From positions 186,001-250,000 of the forward strand of contig JAKAUZ010000003.1 of the NCBI GenBank assembly GCA_021817415.1: a stretch of DNA of 64,000 nt. Direction: 5' to 3'. Shown here piece after piece: positions 28,565-37,734 of the stretch. The notes under the pieces were generated by a model. The model had not been told where the DNA came from, made no database searches, and saw only the letters and a program-made list of their open reading frames with translations. The first letter of the stretch is position 1; every line of letters begins with the position of its first letter. The translations under genes and the position numbers were made by a program. This stretch comes from Thermoplasmata archaeon. Its GTDB lineage: Archaea; Thermoplasmatota; Thermoplasmata; Thermoplasmatales; GCA-001856825.

Positions 28565-29727
28565 TCCAGGATTGGGAATTTACTAATTAATCTTTGTTCA
28601 CCAAGGATGTTTCCAATCTCAAGAAATAATGTCTGTCCGATAACTTCTGGTCTGACAATCTTATCATCCACCAGTGCATCCTTTACAATCTGCTCAAACT
28701 CAATTTTCCTATTGGTCTTGTTCCGGAATCTCTTCTCTCTTTCACGCTCAATCTGTTCATAGGCAAACATGAATTCATAAAGTGACCTGTAAATCTGGTC
28801 ATCAATCTTTTCTGCGATTTCATTTTCCTTTACTGTAATCCATTCCAGACCTTCCAGGTCTACAAAATAAATTGTGCCGTCAGGGGCCAGCACCGCATCT
28901 TTGTCAAGCCAGACGTCATAAAAATCATAACCGCTATAAGTTCCGTTTCCGTTCCATCTCAGGGTACGGGTGAACAATGTAAGGTAAGCAATTCCGCTTT
29001 TGACAAAATTCCTCAGGAACTCGAATGCCTTCTCATCACTGTCTATGCCAAACTTGTCGAATATGGCACTGACATTCCCTCCTATGGTACTTCCTGAGTG
29101 GAAATATATCCTTACGTTTGAGGGAATGAGCCTCACTTCCTGAACAATTCTACCTGGAAATTTCCTGTACCAGTAGATTTTCTTTATGATGCTTTCTAAT
29201 TCAGGAGGAAGCAGGCTTATCATGATAAGTGGAGCAAACCTGAAGCCATTAATTGAAGTCATATCAGCAAACTCAGAGACTTTTAAAGAAGTGGTCGCGT
29301 GCTGGAGTCCCTGTCCACCGTAGGGAGAGCCTCTAAGCCACAATTCTCCGGTGATGAATCTGGGTGGAGCTGAATTTTGTCTGATGAAGGAATCTGCCAG
29401 ACCCCGAATTCCAGTTAGAACCTCTATTTCTCCGAGATCCATTAGCTGATGAGAAAAAGGGCTCATCATTGAACCAACTCCCTTTACTGAGAGGTAAAAA
29501 TCAGTGTTCCTGATAGTCAAGGCTGGTTTTGAAAAAACAGCTCCCCTGTTATCATCTTCAATGAACTGTTTATCGTCTTTACATTCCTTATCTGTGAACG
29601 AGGACATGCTTTCGGGCAGATACATCATTCTGAATCCAGAAAGATCATAGTCCCTGAAATGTTTGTTTACTATCGTTTCAGGGTTCTCGTACTGCTTCAA
29701 TTTTAGTGGCATTCCACTCATGATCAT
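28558..29727 (-). CDS. Hypothetical protein of unknown fold
   Basis: 389 aa; 7-bp overlap with the 522-aa gene; contains YDVWLDKDAVLAPDGTIYFVDLEGLEWI. Confidence 0.7.
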   Translation of the reverse strand: MIMSGMPLKLKQYENPETIVNKHFRDYDLSGFRMMYLPESMSSFTDKECKDDKQFIEDDNRGAVFSKPALTIRNTDFYLSVKGVGSMMSPFSHQLMDLGEIEVLTGIRGLADSFIRQNSAPPRFITGELWLRGSPYGGQGLQHATTSLKVSEFADMTSINGFRFAPLIMISLLPPELESIIKKIYWYRKFPGRIVQEVRLIPSNVRIYFHSGSTIGGNVSAIFDKFGIDSDEKAFEFLRNFVKSGIAYLTLFTRTLRWNGNGTYSGYDFYDVWLDKDAVLAPDGTIYFVDLEGLEWITVKENEIAEKIDDQIYRSLYEFMFAYEQIEREREKRFRNKTNRKIEFEQIVKDALVDDKIVRPEVIGQTLFLEIGNILGEQRLISKFPILDW

Positions 29728-29819
29728 TTCCTATCAACATTTCTTCAGAGTGGCAAAAGTAATAAACTATTTGCTGGCCTGGTCATTTATAGTTTAGAGA
29801 ACATAGTGCGAACCAGAAT

Positions 29820-30788
29820 TCATTTTGGGACATAGTAGGTTTCGATCGAATCAATAATAAGTTTAGCCATACCCCTATATGCCTCATTGATTTCATCTGT
29901 GCCCTTGAGGAAGTTAGATAGTTCGCTATTATCTAGGTAATAAGTGTTGTAGGATTCCTTGCCATCGAAATCACACGAATGCCATAATGCCGGTGACATT
30001 CTTTTCTCCTCTATGTCAAATATGTCGTTAGATATCTTTCCCAGCCTCACATCTTCAGTAACGAACAAATCTCCTCTCCTGATCCTATACTGGTCTTTCA
30101 GGGAGTGTTCACTCTCACACTCTCCCAAAGAGAACCTGATAGTTCTCACAAACCCATTTCCAGCATCTGGCATTTTCAGATCAAAATGGAATGGATGTTT
30201 GTACAGAGGCGCATTCTTGAGATATTCAGCATTGAGTATCTCTCTCTCCTTCAGTTTAACCACCTCCTTTGAATACCTGTATTCTTCCAGGAACCAATGG
30301 AGGTAGTGAGGTCTTCCAAGATATTCAATCATCAGCTCGCTTTCCTTGTTCCCTTCCCTCTCCTTTGCAGCCTCAAGCAGGAAATCAGAAACTGCATCTA
30401 GGTTTTCCTCAAGGAACAGGAACCTCCAGTATTCTCTCTTACCCTTTATAAGATGATATGATCCTCCGATCACTCCTGGTATATCCAGCAATTTTCTGGT
30501 ATTATAAGTTAGTCTCTTGAAAGGATCTGATTCAGGATAAGGTAGGTATTCGGAACCATAGGAACCAACAACAGAACCCTTCTGAATTTTCATCAGTTTC
30601 TCGTAAAAATCACTGTCAGTAGGGTCAATTTTCAAATAGAATTTATTAGTTCTTTGATCATAAAAAGCTGGCACTGAATAGCTAGGGTTCCCGCTTACAA
30701 CACTGAAGAAAGGACATAGTCTTGAAAGTATCAATTCATAATCGAAAGATGACTCAGGGTGGGTATTAGATCGAGAGAGCTCTTCCAC
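29820..30788 (-). CDS. Hypothetical protein
   Basis: 322 aa soluble ORF, same strand, 92 bp upstream of the 389-aa gene. Confidence 0.65.
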   Translation of the reverse strand: MEELSRSNTHPESSFDYELILSRLCPFFSVVSGNPSYSVPAFYDQRTNKFYLKIDPTDSDFYEKLMKIQKGSVVGSYGSEYLPYPESDPFKRLTYNTRKLLDIPGVIGGSYHLIKGKREYWRFLFLEENLDAVSDFLLEAAKEREGNKESELMIEYLGRPHYLHWFLEEYRYSKEVVKLKEREILNAEYLKNAPLYKHPFHFDLKMPDAGNGFVRTIRFSLGECESEHSLKDQYRIRRGDLFVTEDVRLGKISNDIFDIEEKRMSPALWHSCDFDGKESYNTYYLDNSELSNFLKGTDEINEAYRGMAKLIIDSIETYYVPK

Positions 30789-30914
30789 AATGTTATATTG
30801 CTGGCTTAATATTTATTTGTTATTACATGTTATACATCATAAATAATACTAAGGGTAACAGAAAATCTCTTCACGAACAAGTATTTAGAAATTTCATACT
30901 GATGACCACATAAA

Positions 30915-30989
30915 TGCTCCGGCCGGGATTTGAACCCGAGTCGCCGGCTTGAAAGGCCGGTATGCTTGGCCGGACTACACCACCGGAGC
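30915..30989 (-). tRNA. tRNA-Glu (anticodon UUC)
   Basis: Minus strand: GCTCCGG-TG-D arm-CCGGC-CTTTCAA-GCCGG-CGAC-TCGGG-TTCAAAT-CCCGG-CCGGAGC-A; acceptor stem pairs fully; loop CTTTCAA gives UUC; CCA not encoded. Confidence 0.95.
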
Positions 30990-31006
30990 AGACATAAGGA
31001 AATAGG

Positions 31007-31028
31007 CAACAAATATTAATTCTTGTTG
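31007..31028 (-). promoter_or_regulatory. Putative tRNA promoter: TATA-like ATTAATATTT flanked by CAACAA/TTGTTG
   Basis: Minus-strand ATTAATATTT (31020-31011) lies about 22-31 nt upstream of the tRNA 5' end. Confidence 0.45.
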
Positions 31029-31286
31029 ATTTCAATCGCGATAGCAGTTCTACGCAGACTAAATGGAAAAGACGCATTTTACTAATACGTCTACCATTGC
31101 TCACTCTCAACACAATCTTTCTTACGTTTACCGATAGACATCCTGGCCTAAATTTATTCGTATGGTGTCACGCTGGGATGTGCAATTACGAACCAGAAGG
31201 CATCGATTTATCAACTTTTCTGCCTAAACATCGGCTCATTCTTTCGAAATCTGAGTTCCTGGGCTCACTGAAGTTGGGGATAGGAA

Positions 31287-32213
31287 TTGCTTCAAGAGGT
31301 CTATTCTGAAGGCAAAATTAAAGTATTATATGTCTCTACCATTAACAGTCCTCGTGAGGGTTGTGGAATGAATCTTACAGTTGAAAATTACATGACAAAG
31401 AAACCGTTTGTAATAAAGTTGCCATCCTCGGTGTCAGAAGCGATGAAAATAATGGCATCGAAGGATGTGGCAGCAGTCCCCATACTGAGTCCTAAAGGAA
31501 CTTATGCAGGAATAGTTTCCAGAAGGGATATTCTGGAGAATCCGAAGGAAGATGAGCTCTCAATGTTGATGAGGACAGATTTCCCGACACTTACTTCAAA
31601 AGATGATATAGAGAAGGCAGTATCGATGTTCAGCGAGATCAGAAGAAGACACCTCACTGTGGTGGATAACGGTAAGGTCACAGGAATAATCACTCCTTAT
31701 GATCTGCTGGACGCCGTGGTCACCAGAAAGGTACAGACAAAAATTTCTGATCTGATAACGAGGGTATGCGTTCCTGTTCACATCAGATCCACTGCGAAGA
31801 TGGTGGAGAAAGCTATCAGGCTGACGCACATAACTGCATTTCCAGTCCTCAATGATGATGGGACTCTTTCTGGAATTGTGACGGAGAGAGACCTGCTGAG
31901 TGGCGCTAACCTGGACATCAAGCAGGTATCTTCGCAACTTGGAATAGGGGAGGACGATGACTCCTGGAGCTGGGAGAGTTTAAGGGACATTTTCACTTTC
32001 TATTATACCGTAAGAGATCTTGAAATTCCAAACGTGCCAGTGGAGAAGATAATGATCAAGAATCCGCAATCAATTTTTGAGGGGGCATCAGCAGTTGAGG
32101 CAGCAAAGATAATGAAGAAGAACAAGTTCACGCAGCTTCCAGTCAGGAACGTTGACGATGAACTCAGTGGAATGATTTATGATTTCGATATCATTGCCTC
32201 ACTGATAAAATGA
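31287..32213 (+). CDS. CBS-domain protein (four CBS motifs)
   Basis: Repeats such as AMKIMASKDVAAVPILSPKGTYAGIVSRRDIL; likely real start is the ATG at 31368 (MNLTVENYMT). Confidence 0.88.
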   Translation: MLQEVYSEGKIKVLYVSTINSPREGCGMNLTVENYMTKKPFVIKLPSSVSEAMKIMASKDVAAVPILSPKGTYAGIVSRRDILENPKEDELSMLMRTDFPTLTSKDDIEKAVSMFSEIRRRHLTVVDNGKVTGIITPYDLLDAVVTRKVQTKISDLITRVCVPVHIRSTAKMVEKAIRLTHITAFPVLNDDGTLSGIVTERDLLSGANLDIKQVSSQLGIGEDDDSWSWESLRDIFTFYYTVRDLEIPNVPVEKIMIKNPQSIFEGASAVEAAKIMKKNKFTQLPVRNVDDELSGMIYDFDIIASLIK

Positions 32214-33853
32214 ATGATCCGGATCAGGAAGAGATCTCAAAGAGAAGGGGGATATATCTTCCATCATTCTTGATTTATGGAGGGGTCTCCGGACTGTACG
32301 ATTACGGTCCTTATGGCTCCAGAATTAAGGACAACGTAATCAGAATATGGAAAGACATGATGCTTTCAGAGGGGAACGTCGCAGAATATGACGGTACCTC
32401 ACTGACGCAAATATCTGTCCTCAAGGCATCAGGACATTATGACAGATTCTTTGATTACTCAACGGAATGTGAGAACTGCCACACCAAATTCAGGGTAGAC
32501 GATCTTCTGGAGAAAAGGAACATAGAGGTTAGATTGGATCAGGATTATCTCACCAGAGCATTAAAGGAAGATAACATAAAATGCGACAAATGCGGGGGGG
32601 AATTGGGAGAGGTTAAAATACATAAACTTATGTTCCAGGTGGAGCAGGGTCAAAACTCGGACCCTCTTTTCCTGAGGCCAGAAACGGCGCAGGGTATTTT
32701 TGTGAATTTCAAGGAATATTATAGGTTTTTCAGAGAGAAATTGCCGTTCGCTATAATCCAGGTTGGGAGAGGGTACAGGAACGAAATTTCACCTAGGAAA
32801 GCACTGTACAGGCTTAGAGAATTCAACATGATGGAATGCGAATCCTTCTTTGATCCGGAGAATGAAAGATGGGTAAATGAGCCTCCAGACTCTTTTAAAG
32901 TGAAAATGGCAGCAAACACTGGTGAGGAATTCTTCATATCACCTAGGGAAGCATACGAAAGGCAGATAGTGAAGAGTCAACCACTTGCATACTTCATCGG
33001 CAAGTCATTTCAATTTTATGTGAGAATTGGGCTGGACCCTGACCGAATAAGGTACAGGCAGCATAAAAAGGACGAACTGAGCCATTATTCTTCTGATACC
33101 TGGGATGCAGAGGCGCTTACAAGTACTGGTTGGATCGAGATAACTGGTATAGCTCACAGAGGAACATATGATCTCTCAAGGCACATAGAAACGTCCGGGA
33201 AGGACCTGTATGCACAGAGGGTCATTCCTTCCAGAAAAGTGATGGAGGAAGTAGTGGAAATCGATTACGGTCTTATAAAGAAGAAATTCGTGAATGACGC
33301 CCCCGCCGTGATCAGTGCACTGAAGAACAATCAAGATTTCGTAACCATAAAGGGGGAAAAGATAAAACTTGCTGAATTCCTCATAAAGAGTCATGTGGAG
33401 AAGATAATTGACAGAGAAAATTTCATACCTACAGTGATAGAGCCTTCTTTTGGTCTTGACAGAATCATTTATTCGCTGTTCGACCAGAATTTCACGACAA
33501 GGGCAGAAAGCGGGTTCAATGTATTGCGCATTCCCAGTGAAATCAGTCCGTATGAGGCGGTAGTACTCCCGCTTATGCCGAATGATTCACTGGACAAAGT
33601 CGCAAGGGAAGTGTTCTCTCAATTACTGGCTAAAGGAGGAAGAGTTCTGTATGATGAATCAGGTTCTATTGGGAAAAGGTATGCGAGGTACGATGAGGTC
33701 GGTATAGTCTACGGAATCACAATAGACTATGATACACTGAAGGATAATACAGTGACGTTAAGGCACAGGGATACCAGGGAACAGATCAGAATCCCAATCA
33801 AGGAAATAATGAACTACGTAAGGTCTTCTCCATGGAATGGGAAAAAGAACTGA
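32210..33853 (+). CDS. glyS: Glycyl-tRNA synthetase
   Basis: GGVSGLYDYGPYGSRIKDNVI, LRPETAQGIFVNFKEYYRF, PSFGLDRIIYSLFD motifs of class II GlyRS. Confidence 0.95.
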   Translation: MNDPDQEEISKRRGIYLPSFLIYGGVSGLYDYGPYGSRIKDNVIRIWKDMMLSEGNVAEYDGTSLTQISVLKASGHYDRFFDYSTECENCHTKFRVDDLLEKRNIEVRLDQDYLTRALKEDNIKCDKCGGELGEVKIHKLMFQVEQGQNSDPLFLRPETAQGIFVNFKEYYRFFREKLPFAIIQVGRGYRNEISPRKALYRLREFNMMECESFFDPENERWVNEPPDSFKVKMAANTGEEFFISPREAYERQIVKSQPLAYFIGKSFQFYVRIGLDPDRIRYRQHKKDELSHYSSDTWDAEALTSTGWIEITGIAHRGTYDLSRHIETSGKDLYAQRVIPSRKVMEEVVEIDYGLIKKKFVNDAPAVISALKNNQDFVTIKGEKIKLAEFLIKSHVEKIIDRENFIPTVIEPSFGLDRIIYSLFDQNFTTRAESGFNVLRIPSEISPYEAVVLPLMPNDSLDKVAREVFSQLLAKGGRVLYDESGSIGKRYARYDEVGIVYGITIDYDTLKDNTVTLRHRDTREQIRIPIKEIMNYVRSSPWNGKKN

Positions 33854-34578
33854 GAAAGGCTTTTGAAGACGCAATGTGGAGAATTCCAGCGAGAGTGGGA
33901 ATTGTATTTTCAGGGGGATTGGATAGCTCACTGCTCGCGTACCTAATCAACATGCACGACAAGGACGTCCATCTTTATTCAGCTGCAGTAAAGGGTTCCC
34001 ATGACTCAAAGTGGGTCGGGAAAGCCGCAAATCTTCTCGGCCTCCCGATAAAGACGATTGAGCCAGGAGAAGACGAGATAGTGGAGGCGATCAGCGACAT
34101 CAAGAAAATTGACCCCAGGGCAGACCCACTTTCAATCGTCATAGATCTCCCCCATTACTTCACATCGAAATATTCTGAAAACAGAATACTAGTGTCAGGA
34201 CAGGGGAGTGATGAACTGTTCCTCGGTTACAAGAAATATGAAAAATCAAACACCTCTTCCCAGGATCTGGATAAATTGATCAACGTCGATTCAGAGAGAG
34301 AAAGAAAGATAGCAGGAAGATGGAATAGAAGGCTGATATTCCCCTATCTTGACGAAATAGTTGTAAGAACAGCAAAAATGGTTCCAGATGACCTGAAACT
34401 CCACAATGGCACTCACAAGTACATTTTGAGGAAAATGGCAGAGTCCATTGGATTGACACCAGAAATAGCGCTAAAACCCAAAAAAAGTGCCCAATACTCC
34501 TCTGGGTTCAAGTCGATATTGGAAGAGATAGCAGAAAAAAATGGAAAAAGGATCTACGAATTTATCAGAGATCTGTAG
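33832..34578 (+). CDS. Asparagine synthetase-like ATP-pyrophosphatase (no glutaminase domain)
   Basis: RVGIVFSGGLDSSLLAYLIN PP-loop and SGQGSDELFLGYKKY motif; overlaps glyS by 22 bp. Confidence 0.85.
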   Translation: MEWEKELRKAFEDAMWRIPARVGIVFSGGLDSSLLAYLINMHDKDVHLYSAAVKGSHDSKWVGKAANLLGLPIKTIEPGEDEIVEAISDIKKIDPRADPLSIVIDLPHYFTSKYSENRILVSGQGSDELFLGYKKYEKSNTSSQDLDKLINVDSERERKIAGRWNRRLIFPYLDEIVVRTAKMVPDDLKLHNGTHKYILRKMAESIGLTPEIALKPKKSAQYSSGFKSILEEIAEKNGKRIYEFIRDL

Positions 34579-35837
34579 CGCTGGTAAATTTCAGAATTTT
34601 TCCTTATGACCTCTTCAACGTTAATGCCCTCAAATTTTCCATTGGAATAGATAAGTCTTCCATCCACAATAGTGTGGGACACGCTTCTTCCGTTGGTCGA
34701 ATAAATCAGTATATTCTCTGCATTGTCAGGGGTCAGTGGCACCTGTGATAAACCTCCACCTACCACGGTTATGTCGGCCTTGAAACCCTCCTTTATCATT
34801 CCGCCATTACCCCCAAACACCTTCCAGGGGTTCAGCGTTAAAGCACGAACCATCATAGGGGGATCCAGTGCCATTGATTCTTCCCTGTAATTCTTCTGCA
34901 GAAGCGAAGCAATCTTGGCGTTTTCCAGCATGTCCAGTGAGTTCTCGGTTGCTGCTGAATCAGTTCCAAGAGTGAAGTTGAGACCGTTCTCTATCATCTC
35001 TATAACCGGGGAAAAATTACCATTCCCAAGTTTCATGTTGCTGACGGGATCATTTACGCCAGTCACTCGGTATTCTCCCAGTTTTCTCATTTCAGCCAGT
35101 GTGACATATATGAGATGGGATGCAACCAGCCTGTTACTCAGGAAACCTAGGTCATTCAAATATTCAACTGGCCTTTTCTTTTCCTTCTTCACAATGTCAT
35201 AAACCTCTTTCCTGTTTTCACTCAGATGAATTGTGTAGGGCGATTCATATCTATCAGCCATGTCTTTAGAGGCAATTATGTCATCCCTATCGCATGAGTA
35301 AATTCCGTGAGGTGCAGGGAGTGGAGTAACCAATTTATGCCCCCTGTAACTTTTGATGAAATTTTCTGCATTGCTCAGTGGGTCTCCCTTCTGCGTCGTG
35401 ATATTTTTATTAACTATGCTCCATCCCAAAAATCCCCTTATTCCTGTCTCTTCAACAGCTCTTGCGGTCTGTTCCTGTGAATAATACATGTCCATGAACG
35501 AGGTCACGCCATTACTCAACATTTCCAGAATACCCAACTTGGCCCCCCAGTAAATCTCCTCCTCCGTCCTGACCTCATCCAGCTTGAATCCCCTTGCAAG
35601 GAACTTGTCAAACTCCAGGTCATCCATTAGCGTCCTCATGTTTGTCATCGATACGTGGGTGTGCATGTTGACAAACCCAGGAGATACAATCTTCCCGTCA
35701 CAATCTATGGTATATTCTGATTCATGGCTAATTGTTTCAGAAACCTCTGAAATCAAACCGTCATCTAAAAATACGTCCATACGGGAGGGGGGTCCCGTAT
35801 TTGTTATGACTATTCCATTCTTGAGAAGAATCTGCAT
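34554..35837 (-). CDS. Amidohydrolase (SAH/MTA deaminase or TrzA/ATZ-like family)
   Basis: DCDGKIVSPGFVNMHTHVSMTNMR metal-binding motif; convergent overlap with preceding gene. Confidence 0.85.
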   Translation of the reverse strand: MQILLKNGIVITNTGPPSRMDVFLDDGLISEVSETISHESEYTIDCDGKIVSPGFVNMHTHVSMTNMRTLMDDLEFDKFLARGFKLDEVRTEEEIYWGAKLGILEMLSNGVTSFMDMYYSQEQTARAVEETGIRGFLGWSIVNKNITTQKGDPLSNAENFIKSYRGHKLVTPLPAPHGIYSCDRDDIIASKDMADRYESPYTIHLSENRKEVYDIVKKEKKRPVEYLNDLGFLSNRLVASHLIYVTLAEMRKLGEYRVTGVNDPVSNMKLGNGNFSPVIEMIENGLNFTLGTDSAATENSLDMLENAKIASLLQKNYREESMALDPPMMVRALTLNPWKVFGGNGGMIKEGFKADITVVGGGLSQVPLTPDNAENILIYSTNGRSVSHTIVDGRLIYSNGKFEGINVEEVIRKNSEIYQRYRSLINS

Positions 35838-35865
35838 GAAATCATATCAGTTCTTAATATAAATC

Positions 35866-36930
35866 CTATTTCAAGAGCCAAATTAATCCTATTGCTCCAG
35901 TTATCAGGAGAAATAGAAATGAGTACTTATTGAACTTGAGGAAGTTCTTCCCTGAAATGTTCCTGAGCGCAATCAGGTTTGCCAGGGACGCAATGACCGT
36001 TCCGTTCCCGCCTATGTTAACACCGTATGAAAGTGGAACCCAGCTTGAGATCTTCCCAAATAACACAGTGGTTGGAACGTTGCTGAGGAACTGGGAAAAT
36101 ATGATCGACAGAATGTAAATTTCAATTACATTCGTTGGGACAGGAATTCTCACGATCAATTTAAGGGAGTTCATGACAAGGAATATCAGGATGAAAACGA
36201 CGATCAGCACATAATCGACCTTCACAATCCCCGCAGGCTCAATAACCAGGAGGGAAGCAATCGAGACGATTATCGCTGCAATGAAAAACCATCCACTTAG
36301 ATTCAGTGCCATTGCACTTATGACCACTGAGAGAAGAACCACATTGGTAGCAAACAGTCCATAATTAGGCCTAGTGGGAGTTGCTTGAGTCGCCAGTTTT
36401 TCATTGCCCATGAAACCAACGAAAAGCAGCAGTACAACCATTGAGAAAAGGTATGGAGGGAACATATTGGAAATGAATTGGGGATAGTTCAGGTGGTTCA
36501 ACCCGTAGATGATGATATTTTGCGGATTGCCAAATGGAGTCAGCATTGAACCCACGTTTGCTGCGATTGCCTGGAAAATAATGACGTCTTCGACATTCTT
36601 TTTAGTGAACTTCCCTATGCTCACGGTGAGTGGGACCAGGACGAGAAGGGCCACATCATTTGTGAGAAACATTGCAAGGGATGATGTCAAAATAATGGAA
36701 GTAAGCAGAAGCTGTCTTCTGTCTTTAGTGAATTCCAGTATCTTAAGGGAAAGAAAGTCTATTCCTCCTGACATCATCAGGCTCGCATTTATGACAATCA
36801 GCGAACTCAGGATTTCAATCGTTTTCCAGTCTACCAATCCAGGAGAATAGAAACTTCTCCTCAGCAGTGAGAGGGAGAGATAAGCCAGGCCCAGAACAAT
36901 GAGCAAGGCTCTGTTTACTGTTATTCTCAT
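35866..36930 (-). CDS. ArsB/NhaD-like ion transporter (IT superfamily)
   Basis: Multi-TM with AMFLTNDVALLVLVPLTV and NVGSMLTPFGNPQNIIIYG. Confidence 0.82.
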   Translation of the reverse strand: MRITVNRALLIVLGLAYLSLSLLRRSFYSPGLVDWKTIEILSSLIVINASLMMSGGIDFLSLKILEFTKDRRQLLLTSIILTSSLAMFLTNDVALLVLVPLTVSIGKFTKKNVEDVIIFQAIAANVGSMLTPFGNPQNIIIYGLNHLNYPQFISNMFPPYLFSMVVLLLFVGFMGNEKLATQATPTRPNYGLFATNVVLLSVVISAMALNLSGWFFIAAIIVSIASLLVIEPAGIVKVDYVLIVVFILIFLVMNSLKLIVRIPVPTNVIEIYILSIIFSQFLSNVPTTVLFGKISSWVPLSYGVNIGGNGTVIASLANLIALRNISGKNFLKFNKYSFLFLLITGAIGLIWLLK

Positions 36931-36932
36931 TC

Positions 36933-37274
36933 TTATAGCGTATCTTTCAGGATCGTATCCAGCTCAGGTCCAATTGCTTTTACTATCGTCTTCACCATCT
37001 CGTCCCTGAATGATTCAGGGAGTGATATGATACCCAGTTCTGCGACAATTTTCAGGAGTTTTCCCTGTGCTGCAGCCTCCAGCAATTTTCCCTGAGTGTA
37101 TTCCTTGATCGCTCCCTTGAGCTCCTCCTCCAGCCTTGGGTTGTCCTTCAGCTTCTTTCTTATGAGATCCTTGATCTCCTCTTTGTAGATGTCTACCACT
37201 GCATTAATGATTATGTCATCTGAAATCATCAGTTTCCTTGAACTGTCGAAAATGAAATTATCGTCAGGGCACAT
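36933..37274 (-). CDS. Hypothetical protein
   Basis: 113 aa charged helical ORF, 2 bp upstream of the transporter gene. Confidence 0.6.
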   Translation of the reverse strand: MCPDDNFIFDSSRKLMISDDIIINAVVDIYKEEIKDLIRKKLKDNPRLEEELKGAIKEYTQGKLLEAAAQGKLLKIVAELGIISLPESFRDEMVKTIVKAIGPELDTILKDTL

Positions 37275-37305
37275 GTGATATTAATTCAATGCTGACTATT
37301 AAACA

Positions 37306-37707
37306 TTATATGTCGAGGGTAATCTCAATGATACCATTTTCCCTGTCGACAATTATTCTGTCGTACGTTGCTGCCTTGATGACATATCTCCTCTGGTGCC
37401 TCGATTCGTCAAATCTCTCCCCGTACCCCTCCCAGTATATTTTCCACTTGTCGATCCTGAGTAGCCTCACCCTGTAGTTCATCATTCTCACGTCTGAATT
37501 ATAGATTAGATCAGAAAGCAGGGAGACAACGCAACCTTCAGCATCTGAAAAGATGACTGTCGAACTTATTCTCTCCTCAGCCTTCACGGTCCCTTCGTAA
37601 ATGAGGGAAAGCATGAAGTTGGACAATTCGAGGAGCGATTTCTGTATGCTCCTTGACTGTGCCCTGAGGCGAATGTCGGCAGTATGATCGACAATAGTTA
37701 CAGGCAT
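37306..37707 (-). CDS. Archease
   Basis: VTIVDHTADIRLRAQSRSIQKSLLELSNFMLSLIY...YVIKAATYDRIIVD archease pattern. Confidence 0.83.
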   Translation of the reverse strand: MPVTIVDHTADIRLRAQSRSIQKSLLELSNFMLSLIYEGTVKAEERISSTVIFSDAEGCVVSLLSDLIYNSDVRMMNYRVRLLRIDKWKIYWEGYGERFDESRHQRRYVIKAATYDRIIVDRENGIIEITLDI

Positions 37708-37734
37708 CCCCGCTCCTCCACTTGAAATAAGTGA

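Noticed and set aside
30871-31113. 80-aa and 60-aa minus-strand ORFs
   Set aside because: They span the tRNA-Glu gene.
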